From the NCBI GenBank assembly GCA_023381645.1, contig JAMCRJ010000046.1, forward strand, positions 1-22,009: 22,009 nucleotides of DNA. Direction: 5' to 3'. A model generated the notes under the pieces. That model did not search any database, was not told where the DNA came from, and was given only the letters and a program-made list of their open reading frames with translations. Below are positions 15,264-22,009 of the stretch, piece by piece. The stretch comes from Gammaproteobacteria bacterium. Its GTDB lineage: Bacteria; Pseudomonadota; Gammaproteobacteria; Acidithiobacillales; Acidithiobacillaceae. The position numbers and the translations under genes are program-made. Numbering within the stretch: position 1 is the first letter of the stretch; the number at the start of each line of letters is the position of its first letter.

Positions 15264-16058
15264 ATGACTACAGCCGCACTTAGCCCATCCAACGAAAAGA
15301 ACGCCATGCTCAAGGTACCGAAGATCACCGTGTATTTCTGGATGGCGAAACTCCTGACCACCGCCATGGGAGAAGCCACGTCGGATTTTCTCGTTTTCCA
15401 CACAAACCCCTATCTGGCCGTGGTGGGTTGTGGTTTGTTATTCCTGGCCGCTATCTGGCTGCAGATGCGGAGCAATCAATATACCGCACACTATTACTGG
15501 TTTGCCGTCATTATGGTGAGCATCTTCGGTACCCAAATAGCGGATGTCACCCATGTCGTGCTGGGCGTTCCCTATGACATCTCGACATCCGTTTTTCTGG
15601 TTGCCTTGATCGGGATTCTTGGCACCTGGAAACTCAAAGAGAAAACTCTTTCCATTCACAGTGTGCATACACCTCGGCGAGAGGCATTCTATTGGGCGAC
15701 CATCGTAGCTACCTTTGCCCTTGGCACCGCCGCCGGTGACATGACAGCATCGAGCCTGGATTTAGGCTACCTTGGATCGGGCTTACTATTTGTCCTTTTG
15801 TTTGGCATTCCCGTCGTTGCATATTTCATGTTCGACCTCAATGAAATTGCCGCCTTCTGGATAGCCTATATCCTGACCAGGCCGCTGGGGGCTTCTTTCG
15901 CGGATTGGACAGACAAGCCGATAACGTTCGGTGGCCTTGGTCTTGGCACGGGCCCGGTGAGCATATCGCTGACGCTGGTCATTTTGATGCTGCTCATCTT
16001 CCTGATAATTTCCAGAGTAGATGACCCCAACCGAGCGCAAAAGATAGACGTACGCTAG
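15264..16058 (+). CDS. DUF347/COG4705 integral membrane protein, four internal repeats
   Basis: A 264-residue hydrophobic protein with about eight membrane segments. Four repeats are visible, each an aromatic-Trp start and a G-x4-D signature: YFWMAKLLTTAMGEATSD (24-41), YYWFAVIMVSIFGTQIAD (77-94), FYWATIVATFALGTAAGD (142-159) and FWIAYILTRPLGASFAD (198-214). The acids Asp41, Asp94, Asp159 and Asp214 thus fall at equivalent places, as in a transporter or channel with repeat symmetry. The family is annotated only as membrane proteins of unknown function, to my knowledge. AAGGAA lies suitably before the ATG. It stands alone, flanked by non-coding stretches; codon use is ordinary. Confidence 0.8.
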   Translation: MTTAALSPSNEKNAMLKVPKITVYFWMAKLLTTAMGEATSDFLVFHTNPYLAVVGCGLLFLAAIWLQMRSNQYTAHYYWFAVIMVSIFGTQIADVTHVVLGVPYDISTSVFLVALIGILGTWKLKEKTLSIHSVHTPRREAFYWATIVATFALGTAAGDMTASSLDLGYLGSGLLFVLLFGIPVVAYFMFDLNEIAAFWIAYILTRPLGASFADWTDKPITFGGLGLGTGPVSISLTLVILMLLIFLIISRVDDPNRAQKIDVR

Positions 16059-16458
16059 CAATCTGCCGTTAAAAACCAAGATGTGTAATTGCTAGGCTAT
16101 GAGCCCCTGAGAAAACATTTAATAGTCCAAAAAATGAACACTTATAAAGGCTTCGTCTCCGCCTATCACTTCTAGCCGATGATTGGTGTAGATACCCGTA
16201 AAGCCCATCGGATACCCAGATTTTTATCGGGATTGAAGAGCAGGCATCACCTTGCGGGTCATGCAGGGAAAAGTGTCTGATGTATCTGTCCGATGTAATT
16301 GTTGCTTAATATTGACTAAAGTCGGTGGATTAAAACCTTGTGATTGATATTTAATAAATATGGAAGCATATCCTAAACGCTCTGGTACCTGATTTTACGA
16401 AGGACTAGTATCCCTCAAGTCCTATTCGGCCTTGCCATGAGTCATTTTTCATTAGCCA
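16059..16458. other. AT-rich intergenic region upstream of the MFS exporter
   Basis: No gene is supported in these 400 bp. It contains the perfect palindrome at 16347-16361 and an inverted repeat CCGATG/CATCGG (16176-16181, 16206-16211) with a 24-nt centre. No clear terminator for the DUF347 gene and no unambiguous -35/-10 pair was found. Confidence 0.5.
16347..16361. promoter_or_regulatory. 15-bp perfect palindrome, candidate LysR-type operator
   Basis: ATATTTAATAAATAT is symmetric about a central A and contains T-N11-A, the general pattern of LysR-type boxes. It is about 98 bp upstream of the MFS gene, whose 3' neighbour encodes a LysR regulator. A related odd-centred palindrome CATTAATAATG overlaps the LysR start codon (18581-18591). 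Confidence 0.4.
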
Positions 16459-17775
16459 ATGCGAAAACAATCCCTGGTTCCCAGTCCACCGCCCTCTGAA
16501 TCTTCCGCAAAAAATCATATTCGTCACGGCACCCGCTCATTTCGAAATACGAGCCTGGCGCTTTTCGCAGCAGGATTCGCCACATTCAGCATGATTTATT
16601 GTGTACAGCCCCTGATGCCTGCTTTCAGCAGAGAGTATGGAGTGGCCGCCACGAGTAGTGCTCTTTCCCTGTCTTTGACTACGGGGATTCTGGCTTTCAC
16701 GATGCTCCTGGTCGGGAACTGGTCGGATCGTCTGGGACGTAAGCCAATCATGGTCTGGTCACTGTTCATGTCCGCATTTCTGGTGCTCGCCACGGGATTC
16801 GCTCCAAATTGGGATGTTTTTCTGCTGGCGCGGGCCTTGCTGGGCATCAGCATCAGTGGTTTGCCGGCAGTAGCTATGACGTATCTCAATGAGGAGGTAC
16901 ACGCGGACTCTATTGGCATAGGTATGGGGTTATATATCAGTGGAAGTGCAGTGGGTGGCATGTCAGGTCGGCTGGTTGCTGGCGTTTTGGCCAATTATTG
17001 GGGTTGGCATGTTGCCATTGTCAGCATCGGCGTCATCAGCTTGATCGCTGCCGTTCTGTTTGTTCGCAGCTTGCCAGATTCGCTGCACTTTTCCCCACAG
17101 CATGTGTCCTGGAACGGCAGAGTCCAGCAAATACGTATGTTGTTCAAAGATTCGGGGCTCCCTTGGTTGTTTGCGGAAGGCTTTTTCCTGATGGGCATTT
17201 TCGTGACCTTTTATAATTATCTGACTTATCGCCTGGTGACTTCTCCTTACGACTTCAGTCAGGCTCAGGTGGGACTGATCTTCAGCGTCTACGGGGTTGG
17301 TATTTTCAGCTCTCCAGTGATGGGACATATTGCCGGATGGGTGGGGCGTCGAAAAGTGCTGTGGATGGCTTTCGCGTTGGTGATTACTGGAGTCCTTCTC
17401 AGTTTTGCGGGGGCCGTATGGGCGATTATGCTCGGCACCATATTGTTGACTTTTGGTTTTTTTGGAGGACATTCCATTGTCAGCAGTTGGGTGGGTCGGA
17501 GAGCGCATGGAGCCAAGGCGCAGGCAGCATCATTGTATCTCTTTTTTTATTATCTGGGTTCGGCGGTACTGGGAAGTTCCGGAGGATATTTCTATTCTGG
17601 CTGGGGTTGGGATGGTGTGGCCGGGCTGCTGACTTTTCTGGCAGCATCTGGACTGCTCATCGCCTGGAAACTGCGTGCGCTGCCGCCTCTGACTTCAATA
17701 TCGTCAATAACTGTCGGAGAAGCGGTGAATGGTCCCTACAACGGTAAACCACATGGATATCAGAACGCGCGCTAG
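16459..17775 (+). CDS. MFS exporter, YnfM-like
   Basis: A 438-residue, 12-helix major facilitator. A hydrophilic N-terminus of about 28 residues precedes FRNTSLALFAAGFATFSMIY and CVQPLMPAFSREYG, the TM1 region typical of the YnfM / arabinose-efflux subfamily. The loop 2-3 motif is GNWSDRLGRKP (86-96) and motif C-like sequence GLYISGSAVGGMSGRLVAG lies in TM5. Family members export small molecules such as sugars, arabinose or drugs with proton antiport; the substrate is unknown. No Shine-Dalgarno sequence is evident before the ATG. The last 40 codons, beyond TM12, overlap the convergent LysR gene. The gene uses more A and T than the housekeeping genes and may be acquired together with the regulator. 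Confidence 0.88.
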   Translation: MRKQSLVPSPPPSESSAKNHIRHGTRSFRNTSLALFAAGFATFSMIYCVQPLMPAFSREYGVAATSSALSLSLTTGILAFTMLLVGNWSDRLGRKPIMVWSLFMSAFLVLATGFAPNWDVFLLARALLGISISGLPAVAMTYLNEEVHADSIGIGMGLYISGSAVGGMSGRLVAGVLANYWGWHVAIVSIGVISLIAAVLFVRSLPDSLHFSPQHVSWNGRVQQIRMLFKDSGLPWLFAEGFFLMGIFVTFYNYLTYRLVTSPYDFSQAQVGLIFSVYGVGIFSSPVMGHIAGWVGRRKVLWMAFALVITGVLLSFAGAVWAIMLGTILLTFGFFGGHSIVSSWVGRRAHGAKAQAASLYLFFYYLGSAVLGSSGGYFYSGWGWDGVAGLLTFLAASGLLIAWKLRALPPLTSISSITVGEAVNGPYNGKPHGYQNAR

Positions 17776-18583
17776 GGGAGGACAGCGGTATGTAACACAC
17801 GCTATCTTGCTGTAGATATGAATAGGAAACTGGAAGAATGGTAATCCCCAGACCTGCCGCTACCAATCCTATCATTGTCGATGCTTCCTGCACTTCCTGA
17901 ACAATTCTGGGATTAAACCCGGCATCGTGGCAAATCTGATAAAACTGATTTCGTATGCCGGTACCGGCCGAGTCCGCAAAAATAATGAACTGCTCGTGGA
18001 CCAGTTGTGCCGGATCAAGAGGTACAGACAGGGTTGGAGAAATCGGACAGAACGGGTGTTTGGCAGGTAGAACTGCTACGAGAGGATCGGCGTAGAGCAT
18101 ATGGGATTGAAGCATTGCAGGTAAATGCTGAACCCGCATAATACCCACCTGTATTTTTTCGTGGATCAATGCGTCTATTTGTTCGAGAGAATTCAACTCT
18201 TCCAGACCCAGATGCACGGACGGGAATTCTGTTCGAAACCGGAATATGGCTCTGGGGACCTGTTTTGCCAACATGGCTGAGCGGGTCATACCGATGTGCA
18301 GTTCACCTTTCTCTCCGCGTTCCACACTGCGCACATAGTCCACGGCACGATCCACTTGGACAAGAATGGCGCGGGCCTCTTTCAGAAAAGCCTCTCCTGC
18401 ATCGGTTAGGGCCACCCGACGGTTAGTGCGTACAAGTAGCCGCGCTCCTAGCATTTCCTCAAGCGTGTGAATCTGTTGGCTGAGCGGCGGCTGGGAAATG
18501 CCCAAACGCTCTGCCGCGCGGCTGAAATGCAGATCTTCAGCCACTGCGATGAAGTAACGGAGATGGCGGAGTTCAAGTGACAT
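17657..18583 (-). CDS. LysR-family transcriptional regulator
   Basis: A 308-residue regulator of standard length. The N-terminal winged helix is unmistakable: ELRHLRYFIAVAEDLHFSRAAERLGISQPPLSQQIHTLEE, then LGARLLVRTNRRVALTDAGE. The effector domain follows from about residue 93 (GELHIGMTRSA) and ends with the usual HVVYRCRDHSPLLRQLLTIL near 285-297. Homology therefore continues into the region that overlaps the MFS gene, so the 119-bp tail-to-tail overlap is real rather than an over-extended frame. No divergent target gene is present; the MFS exporter is the natural candidate target. The ribosome site is weak (upstream CTTCATTATTA). Confidence 0.93.
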   Translation of the reverse strand: MSLELRHLRYFIAVAEDLHFSRAAERLGISQPPLSQQIHTLEEMLGARLLVRTNRRVALTDAGEAFLKEARAILVQVDRAVDYVRSVERGEKGELHIGMTRSAMLAKQVPRAIFRFRTEFPSVHLGLEELNSLEQIDALIHEKIQVGIMRVQHLPAMLQSHMLYADPLVAVLPAKHPFCPISPTLSVPLDPAQLVHEQFIIFADSAGTGIRNQFYQICHDAGFNPRIVQEVQEASTMIGLVAAGLGITILPVSYSYLQQDSVCYIPLSSPSARSDIHVVYRCRDHSPLLRQLLTILKSEAAAHAVSRR

Positions 18584-18825
18584 TAATAATGAAGAGCCAA
18601 CAATAAAAAGTTAAATAGACAGAATGCTTCAGTATATTTCTTGCTGATCGTGGCGGATTGATGTCCCATACCAAGTTACATGAGGCGCTCATAAGGTGGC
18701 CAAATATAACTCTAACCCTGTCCATTTCCCGTGGTCATGTCTCCCAATTTGCATGACCGCCTCTGTATTATCATGACCTGCTCCCACTGGTTCAAAAATG
18801 CCTGCACGCACTGGGGTGTTGGCGC

Positions 18826-18846
18826 GCACCCATGTGTCATGGGTGC
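18826..18846. repeat. Perfect 9-bp inverted repeat
   Basis: GCACCCATG (18826-18834) and CATGGGTGC (18838-18846) are separated by TGT. There is no T tract on either side. Confidence 0.8.
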
Positions 18847-18853
18847 TATGGCT

Positions 18854-18875
18854 GTCACCGTGACGGGTGTCACGG
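18854..18875. repeat. Overlapping alternative hairpins built from GTCAC / GTGAC
   Basis: GTCAC (18854-18858), GTGAC (18860-18864) and GTCAC (18869-18873) allow the central GTGAC to pair with either flank. The longer option is CCGTGAC (18858-18864) with GTCACGG (18869-18875) over a GGGT loop. Confidence 0.7.
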
Positions 18876-19004
18876 GTTGGACGGCCACCAGATCGGGGCC
18901 AGAGCCGGCGCCCAGCAAACGCTCAGAGCTATCAAATCCTTATCAAAACCGACTTATCAAGGCTTTTGTCATGCCGGGCGCAACGCCTAACATGTCGTTT
19001 TAAT

Positions 19005-19081
<77 letters not shown>

Positions 19082-19089
19082 TGAAGAAC

Positions 19090-19115
19090 GGCGTGGAATG
19101 CACTGATCCCACGCC
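19090..19115 (-). terminator. Hairpin between rpoD and tRNA-Ile2, weak terminator or processing signal
   Basis: GGCGTGG (19090-19096) pairs with CCACGCC (19109-19115). On the minus strand only GTTCTTC follows, a poor T tract, so read-through into the tRNA is likely. Confidence 0.4.
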
Positions 19116-19137
19116 TCATACCGCTAAAAAACATCCG

Positions 19138-21033
19138 TCACGATGGAATCGTCACTTCACCGTCCACAAAACTACGTAACCGCTCCGATCGAGAGGGATG
19201 ACGCAGTTTGCGCAGCGCCTTGGCTTCAATCTGGCGGATACGCTCACGAGTAACGTCAAACTGCTTGCCGACCTCCTCCAGCGTGTGGTCGGTATTCATC
19301 CCGATGCCAAAGCGCATACGCAATACCTTGGCTTCCCGCGCTGTCAGGCCATTGTCGAGCAATTCCTCGACCACTTCGCGAATGGCCGCGTTAACGGCGG
19401 AATCCGCTGGCGCGGTCACATTCCGGTCTTCGATGAAGTCGCCCAGGTGCGAATCTTCATCGTCACCAATGGGCGTCTCCATGGAGATAGGCTCCTTGGC
19501 AATTTTCAGCACCTTGCGGATTTTATCCTCAGGCATTTCCATCCGTTCCGCCAGCTCTTCAGGGGACGGTTCACGCCCCATTTCCTGGAGCATCTGCCGA
19601 CTGATTCGATTGAGTTTGTTTATGGTTTCGATCATATGTACCGGAATACGAATGGTCCGCGCCTGATCCGCAATACTCCGCGTAATGGCCTGGCGTATCC
19701 ACCAAGTCGCATAAGTAGAGAATTTGTAGCCACGGCGGTATTCGAACTTGTCCACCGCTTTCATCAGGCCGATATTCCCTTCCTGAATCAAGTCCAGGAA
19801 CTGCAGGCCACGATTGGTATACTTCTTGGCGATAGAGATCACCAAACGCAGGTTGGCCTCCACCATTTCCTTCTTGGCACGCCGCGCCTTGGCCTCACCA
19901 ATAGACATCAGACGGCTGGCCTCTTTGATCTCGGCAATCGGCAAACCGGCACGCTTCTCAATATTCGCCAGGCGTTTCATGGTCGCCACGATATCATCAC
20001 GAAACTCAACCAAACGGGTACTGTAGGCATGGCCAGCCGCGATTTGCTGATCAATCCAGCCGATATCGCCCTCATGACCGGGATAACTGCGTACAAAGTC
20101 TTTACGCGGGAAGTGCGCGCGTTCAATGCACAGTTCCATCAACTCCCGTTCGCACTGACGCACCTCTTCCGTTAGCCCGCGCAGGGCATCGGTCATGACG
20201 TCAATCTGACGACCGTTGAGTTTGATTTCCAGGAAACGCTCGGCGAGCTCCCGGCGCTGCTGCTGATAACTTTCACCATGCATTTCACCATCGGCATGGC
20301 TGGCGAGCAGCGCGGTATACGCAGCACGAATGACCGCAAAACGCTCCAGTGCATCTTCGAGCTGTGGTCCCTTGTCTACGACTTCGATATCACCGTCTTC
20401 GGATTCTTCCTCATCCTCATCGACGTCCAGATCGGCGCCTTCCACCAGCACAGTTTCTTCCGCCTCACTGACGGTTTCTGCGTCCAGCGCGCTAAGATCA
20501 ATAAAGGCGTCAACCACTTCATCCAGGCGCGTCTCGCCGCGCTCCACCCGAGCCGCGGCATCCAGAAGAAGAGAGATGGTCGTGGGGCAGGTCGATACAG
20601 CGCGCAACACCTGCATCAGGCCATCTTCGATACGCCGGGCAATTTCGATTTCGCCTTCACGCGTGAGCAGCTCCACGCTGCCCATCTCGCGCATGTACAT
20701 ACGCACCGGATCACTGGTTCGCCCGATATCCGCCTCGACCACGGCCAGGGCTTCTTCTGCCGCTTCTTCCGCTTCCTGAGCAGCGACTACGGCACCACCC
20801 TCCCCATCCATCAGCAGGGTATCGTCGTCCGGAGCCTCCTCAAAGACTTCAATACCCATGTCATTGATCATGGAGATGACATTTTCCATCTGCTCGGGAT
20901 CGAAAACCTCTTCCGGCAAATGATCATTGATCTCGCGATAGGTCAGGTAGCCTTGCTCTTTACCACGCGCAATAAGCCGCTTCAGCTCAGACCGCTGAGA
21001 TTCATTATCCACTACACTCTCACCGTCTCTCAT
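19138..21033 (-). CDS. rpoD: RNA polymerase primary sigma factor (sigma-70)
   Basis: A 631-residue group 1 sigma factor. Region 1.1 is at about 10-75 and region 1.2 has [11 protein letters not shown] at 108-118. The non-conserved insert has a very acidic tract around 201-220. Regions 2.1-2.4 run from about 385 to 460, with [38 protein letters not shown] and [13 protein letters not shown]. Region 3 follows, then 4.2 with the helix-turn-helix [27 protein letters not shown] near 584-610. It directs core RNA polymerase to housekeeping promoters. ATG at 21033 is preferred to TTG at 21039. The gene lies 101 bp downstream of dnaG on the same strand, the classic macromolecular synthesis order, with tRNA-Ile2 following. 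Confidence 0.98.
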   Translation of the reverse strand: MRDGESVVDNESQRSELKRLIARGKEQGYLTYREINDHLPEEVFDPEQMENVISMINDMGIEVFEEAPDDDTLLMDGEGGAVVAAQEAEEAAEEALAVVEADIGRTSDPVRMYMREMGSVELLTREGEIEIARRIEDGLMQVLRAVSTCPTTISLLLDAAARVERGETRLDEVVDAFIDLSALDAETVSEAEETVLVEGADLDVDEDEEESEDGDIEVVDKGPQLEDALERFAVIRAAYTALLASHADGEMHGESYQQQRRELAERFLEIKLNGRQIDVMTDALRGLTEEVRQCERELMELCIERAHFPRKDFVRSYPGHEGDIGWIDQQIAAGHAYSTRLVEFRDDIVATMKRLANIEKRAGLPIAEIKEASRLMSIGEAKARRAKKEMVEANLRLVISIAKKYTNRGLQFLDLIQEGNIGLMKAVDKFEYRRGYKFSTYATWWIRQAITRSIADQARTIRIPVHMIETINKLNRISRQMLQEMGREPSPEELAERMEMPEDKIRKVLKIAKEPISMETPIGDDEDSHLGDFIEDRNVTAPADSAVNAAIREVVEELLDNGLTAREAKVLRMRFGIGMNTDHTLEEVGKQFDVTRERIRQIEAKALRKLRHPSRSERLRSFVDGEVTIPS

Positions 21034-21062
21034 AACCAACCTGCACTCGCGGAAAGCCGCGC

Positions 21063-21092
21063 ATTATATAGGAAAAACCACACGCATGGAAA
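21063..21092 (-). promoter_or_regulatory. Promoter of rpoD
   Basis: On the minus strand a consensus TATAAT (21063-21068) with a weak TTTCCA (21087-21092) 18 bp upstream. It is inside the dnaG-rpoD gap, so rpoD can be expressed apart from dnaG. Confidence 0.65.
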
Positions 21093-21134
21093 GGTGCCCC
21101 GTCACAGAACTGCACCCTCAGCCCATTTTTCATT

Positions 21135-22009
21135 TCATTCCGATCCAACGCCGTTGCGCCTGTCGCGCCGGGACAAACGCACTACTTCAGCCCTCTCCTG
21201 CTCGGAGAGCGCACTCAAACCACCCTGATCTGCGGCCCGGCTGATAAAGTGACTGCGCGCCGCAGCAAGGCGCTGATTCACTCGCGCCACACAACCGGAA
21301 ATTTCAAGCCGCATCAGCACCTGTCCTTCCTCGTCGCCAGAGTCGCTCATCACCAGCGCGTAGCATGCCTCCGCATGTTTCAGTACCGACAGTTTTGCGA
21401 ATAGTTCGTGAGAACTTAGATGGGTCATGTTGGCCAAGATATCAAGGGCCTCTGCCAGAATTTCAGCCATGGGATCACGGTCGAAGAGGAAAGGCAGCAA
21501 ATCACGGTCCAACGCCTGCCAGGCAGGGTCTTCGGGAAAATTCAGCAATAGTCGCAAAGCCGTTTTAAAAAGGGATCGTCCTCCGGCAGCGGAGAATGTC
21601 GCTTTACGCGGTGCGCGCGATGTCGCGCGCCGGGCGACGGGTGCCAATCCGCAAAGCGTCTGCACCCGTTGTTCATAAACCTCCCGTAACACCGGATCGC
21701 TCACCCGTTTCAGAAAATCGCGTGCCGCATGCAGAAAAAGTGCCTTCTCATCTTCTGCGGCGAGGTTGTGTCGGCGTTGCAACTCCTCCAGAAAAAAATC
21801 GATGGCTGGACGCGCGGTCGGGAGCATTGATTCAAACACCGCGCCTCCCTGTTCGCGCACCAACGAGTCTGGGTCCTGGCCATCCGGCAGGAACAGCAAC
21901 CGTAGCAGACGCCCCGCGCGCAGATGCTCCGGCGCCGTCTGCACGGCCCGCCAGGCCGCATTACGTCCGGCGGTATCGCCATCGAAACAGAGTAGCACCT
22001 CGTGCGCTG
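21135..22009 (-). CDS. dnaG: DNA primase, C-terminal half (partial)
   Basis: The last 290 residues of DnaG; the frame is open to the window edge, so the zinc-binding domain and most of the RNA polymerase domain lie outside. The visible start VLLCFDGDTAGRNAAWRA is the TOPRIM metal-binding DxD region, followed by LRLLFLPDGQDPDSLVREQG as in E. coli DnaG. The C-terminal helicase-binding domain ends with LSALSEQERAEVVRLSRRDR. The enzyme makes RNA primers for replication and docks on DnaB. The N-terminal half outside the window should carry the zinc ribbon. The frame is intact throughout the visible part. Confidence 0.97.
   Translation of the reverse strand, partial: AHEVLLCFDGDTAGRNAAWRAVQTAPEHLRAGRLLRLLFLPDGQDPDSLVREQGGAVFESMLPTARPAIDFFLEELQRRHNLAAEDEKALFLHAARDFLKRVSDPVLREVYEQRVQTLCGLAPVARRATSRAPRKATFSAAGGRSLFKTALRLLLNFPEDPAWQALDRDLLPFLFDRDPMAEILAEALDILANMTHLSSHELFAKLSVLKHAEACYALVMSDSGDEEGQVLMRLEISGCVARVNQRLAAARSHFISRAADQGGLSALSEQERAEVVRLSRRDRRNGVGSE

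Larger units (their letters stand above)
18584..19004. other. Intergenic region with strong hairpins
   Basis: No gene is supported in these 421 bp. The half nearest 18584 is AT-rich and should hold the LysR promoter. The half nearest the tRNA contains two strong hairpins (18826-18846 and 18854-18875). No T-tract terminator for the tRNA-Ile2 transcript was found on the minus strand. Confidence 0.5.

Noticed and set aside
19198..20175. 325-codon open frame on the plus strand, and a further long one at 20278-21228
   Set aside because: Both are antisense to rpoD, whose full-length homology is unmistakable; their translations are His/Phe/Arg-rich shadows of its codons.

Overview
The window is a chromosomal segment of a moderately GC-rich (high fifties percent by eye) proteobacterium. 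The dnaG-rpoD-tRNA-Ile2(CAT) order, the oligoribonuclease and an EnvZ/OmpR-type pair indicate a gamma- or beta-proteobacterial relative. The overall flavour recalls Acidithiobacillus, but that is recollection of style, not a database match. No insertion sequence, prophage, CRISPR array or toxin-antitoxin pair was seen.

Layout. 1-1276: partial sugar-porter MFS gene (minus), a spacer, and a 5'-truncated, frameshifted remnant of a UDP-sulfoquinovose synthase-like gene. 1277-2700: sixA phosphatase, tRNA-Leu(CAA) with its own promoter and terminator, and an Slp-type outer-membrane lipoprotein ending in five GPW repeats. 2696-4668: a histidine kinase/response regulator operon. 4669-5240: a gene-poor stretch with two probable tandem small-RNA genes. 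They are of equal length, share a perfect 54-bp 3' end with an intrinsic terminator, and each is preceded by a copy of a CCGGAAATATT motif that also sits in the promoter of the lipoprotein gene. 5241-8934: orn, then a tight three-gene operon (LLM flavin monooxygenase, extended SDR epimerase, AurF-type diiron oxygenase). 8994-13676: phosphoglucomutase, a YtxH-like small membrane protein, tRNA-Pro(TGG) with a very good promoter, and an MgtA-type P-type ATPase starting 18 nt after the tRNA. 13934-16058: a cytochrome b561-like protein, a 740-bp stretch without a convincing gene, and a four-repeat DUF347/COG4705 membrane protein. 16059-19004: an AT-richer stretch with a YnfM-like MFS exporter, a convergent LysR regulator whose coding end overlaps it by 119 bp, and a spacer with strong hairpins. 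19005-22009: the housekeeping block tRNA-Ile2(CAT), rpoD and the C-terminal half of dnaG, all on the minus strand.

How the parts work together. Core information processing (dnaG, rpoD, orn, three tRNAs) is interspersed with envelope and stress functions. The most suggestive local network is the two-component system, the lipoprotein gene downstream of it and the tandem sRNA pair upstream of it, all tied by one repeated 11-15 bp motif. That looks like an envelope-stress regulon with an RNA arm. The second candidate for new biology is the LLM-SDR-diiron operon, which has the composition of an oxidative tailoring pathway but no recognisable named product.
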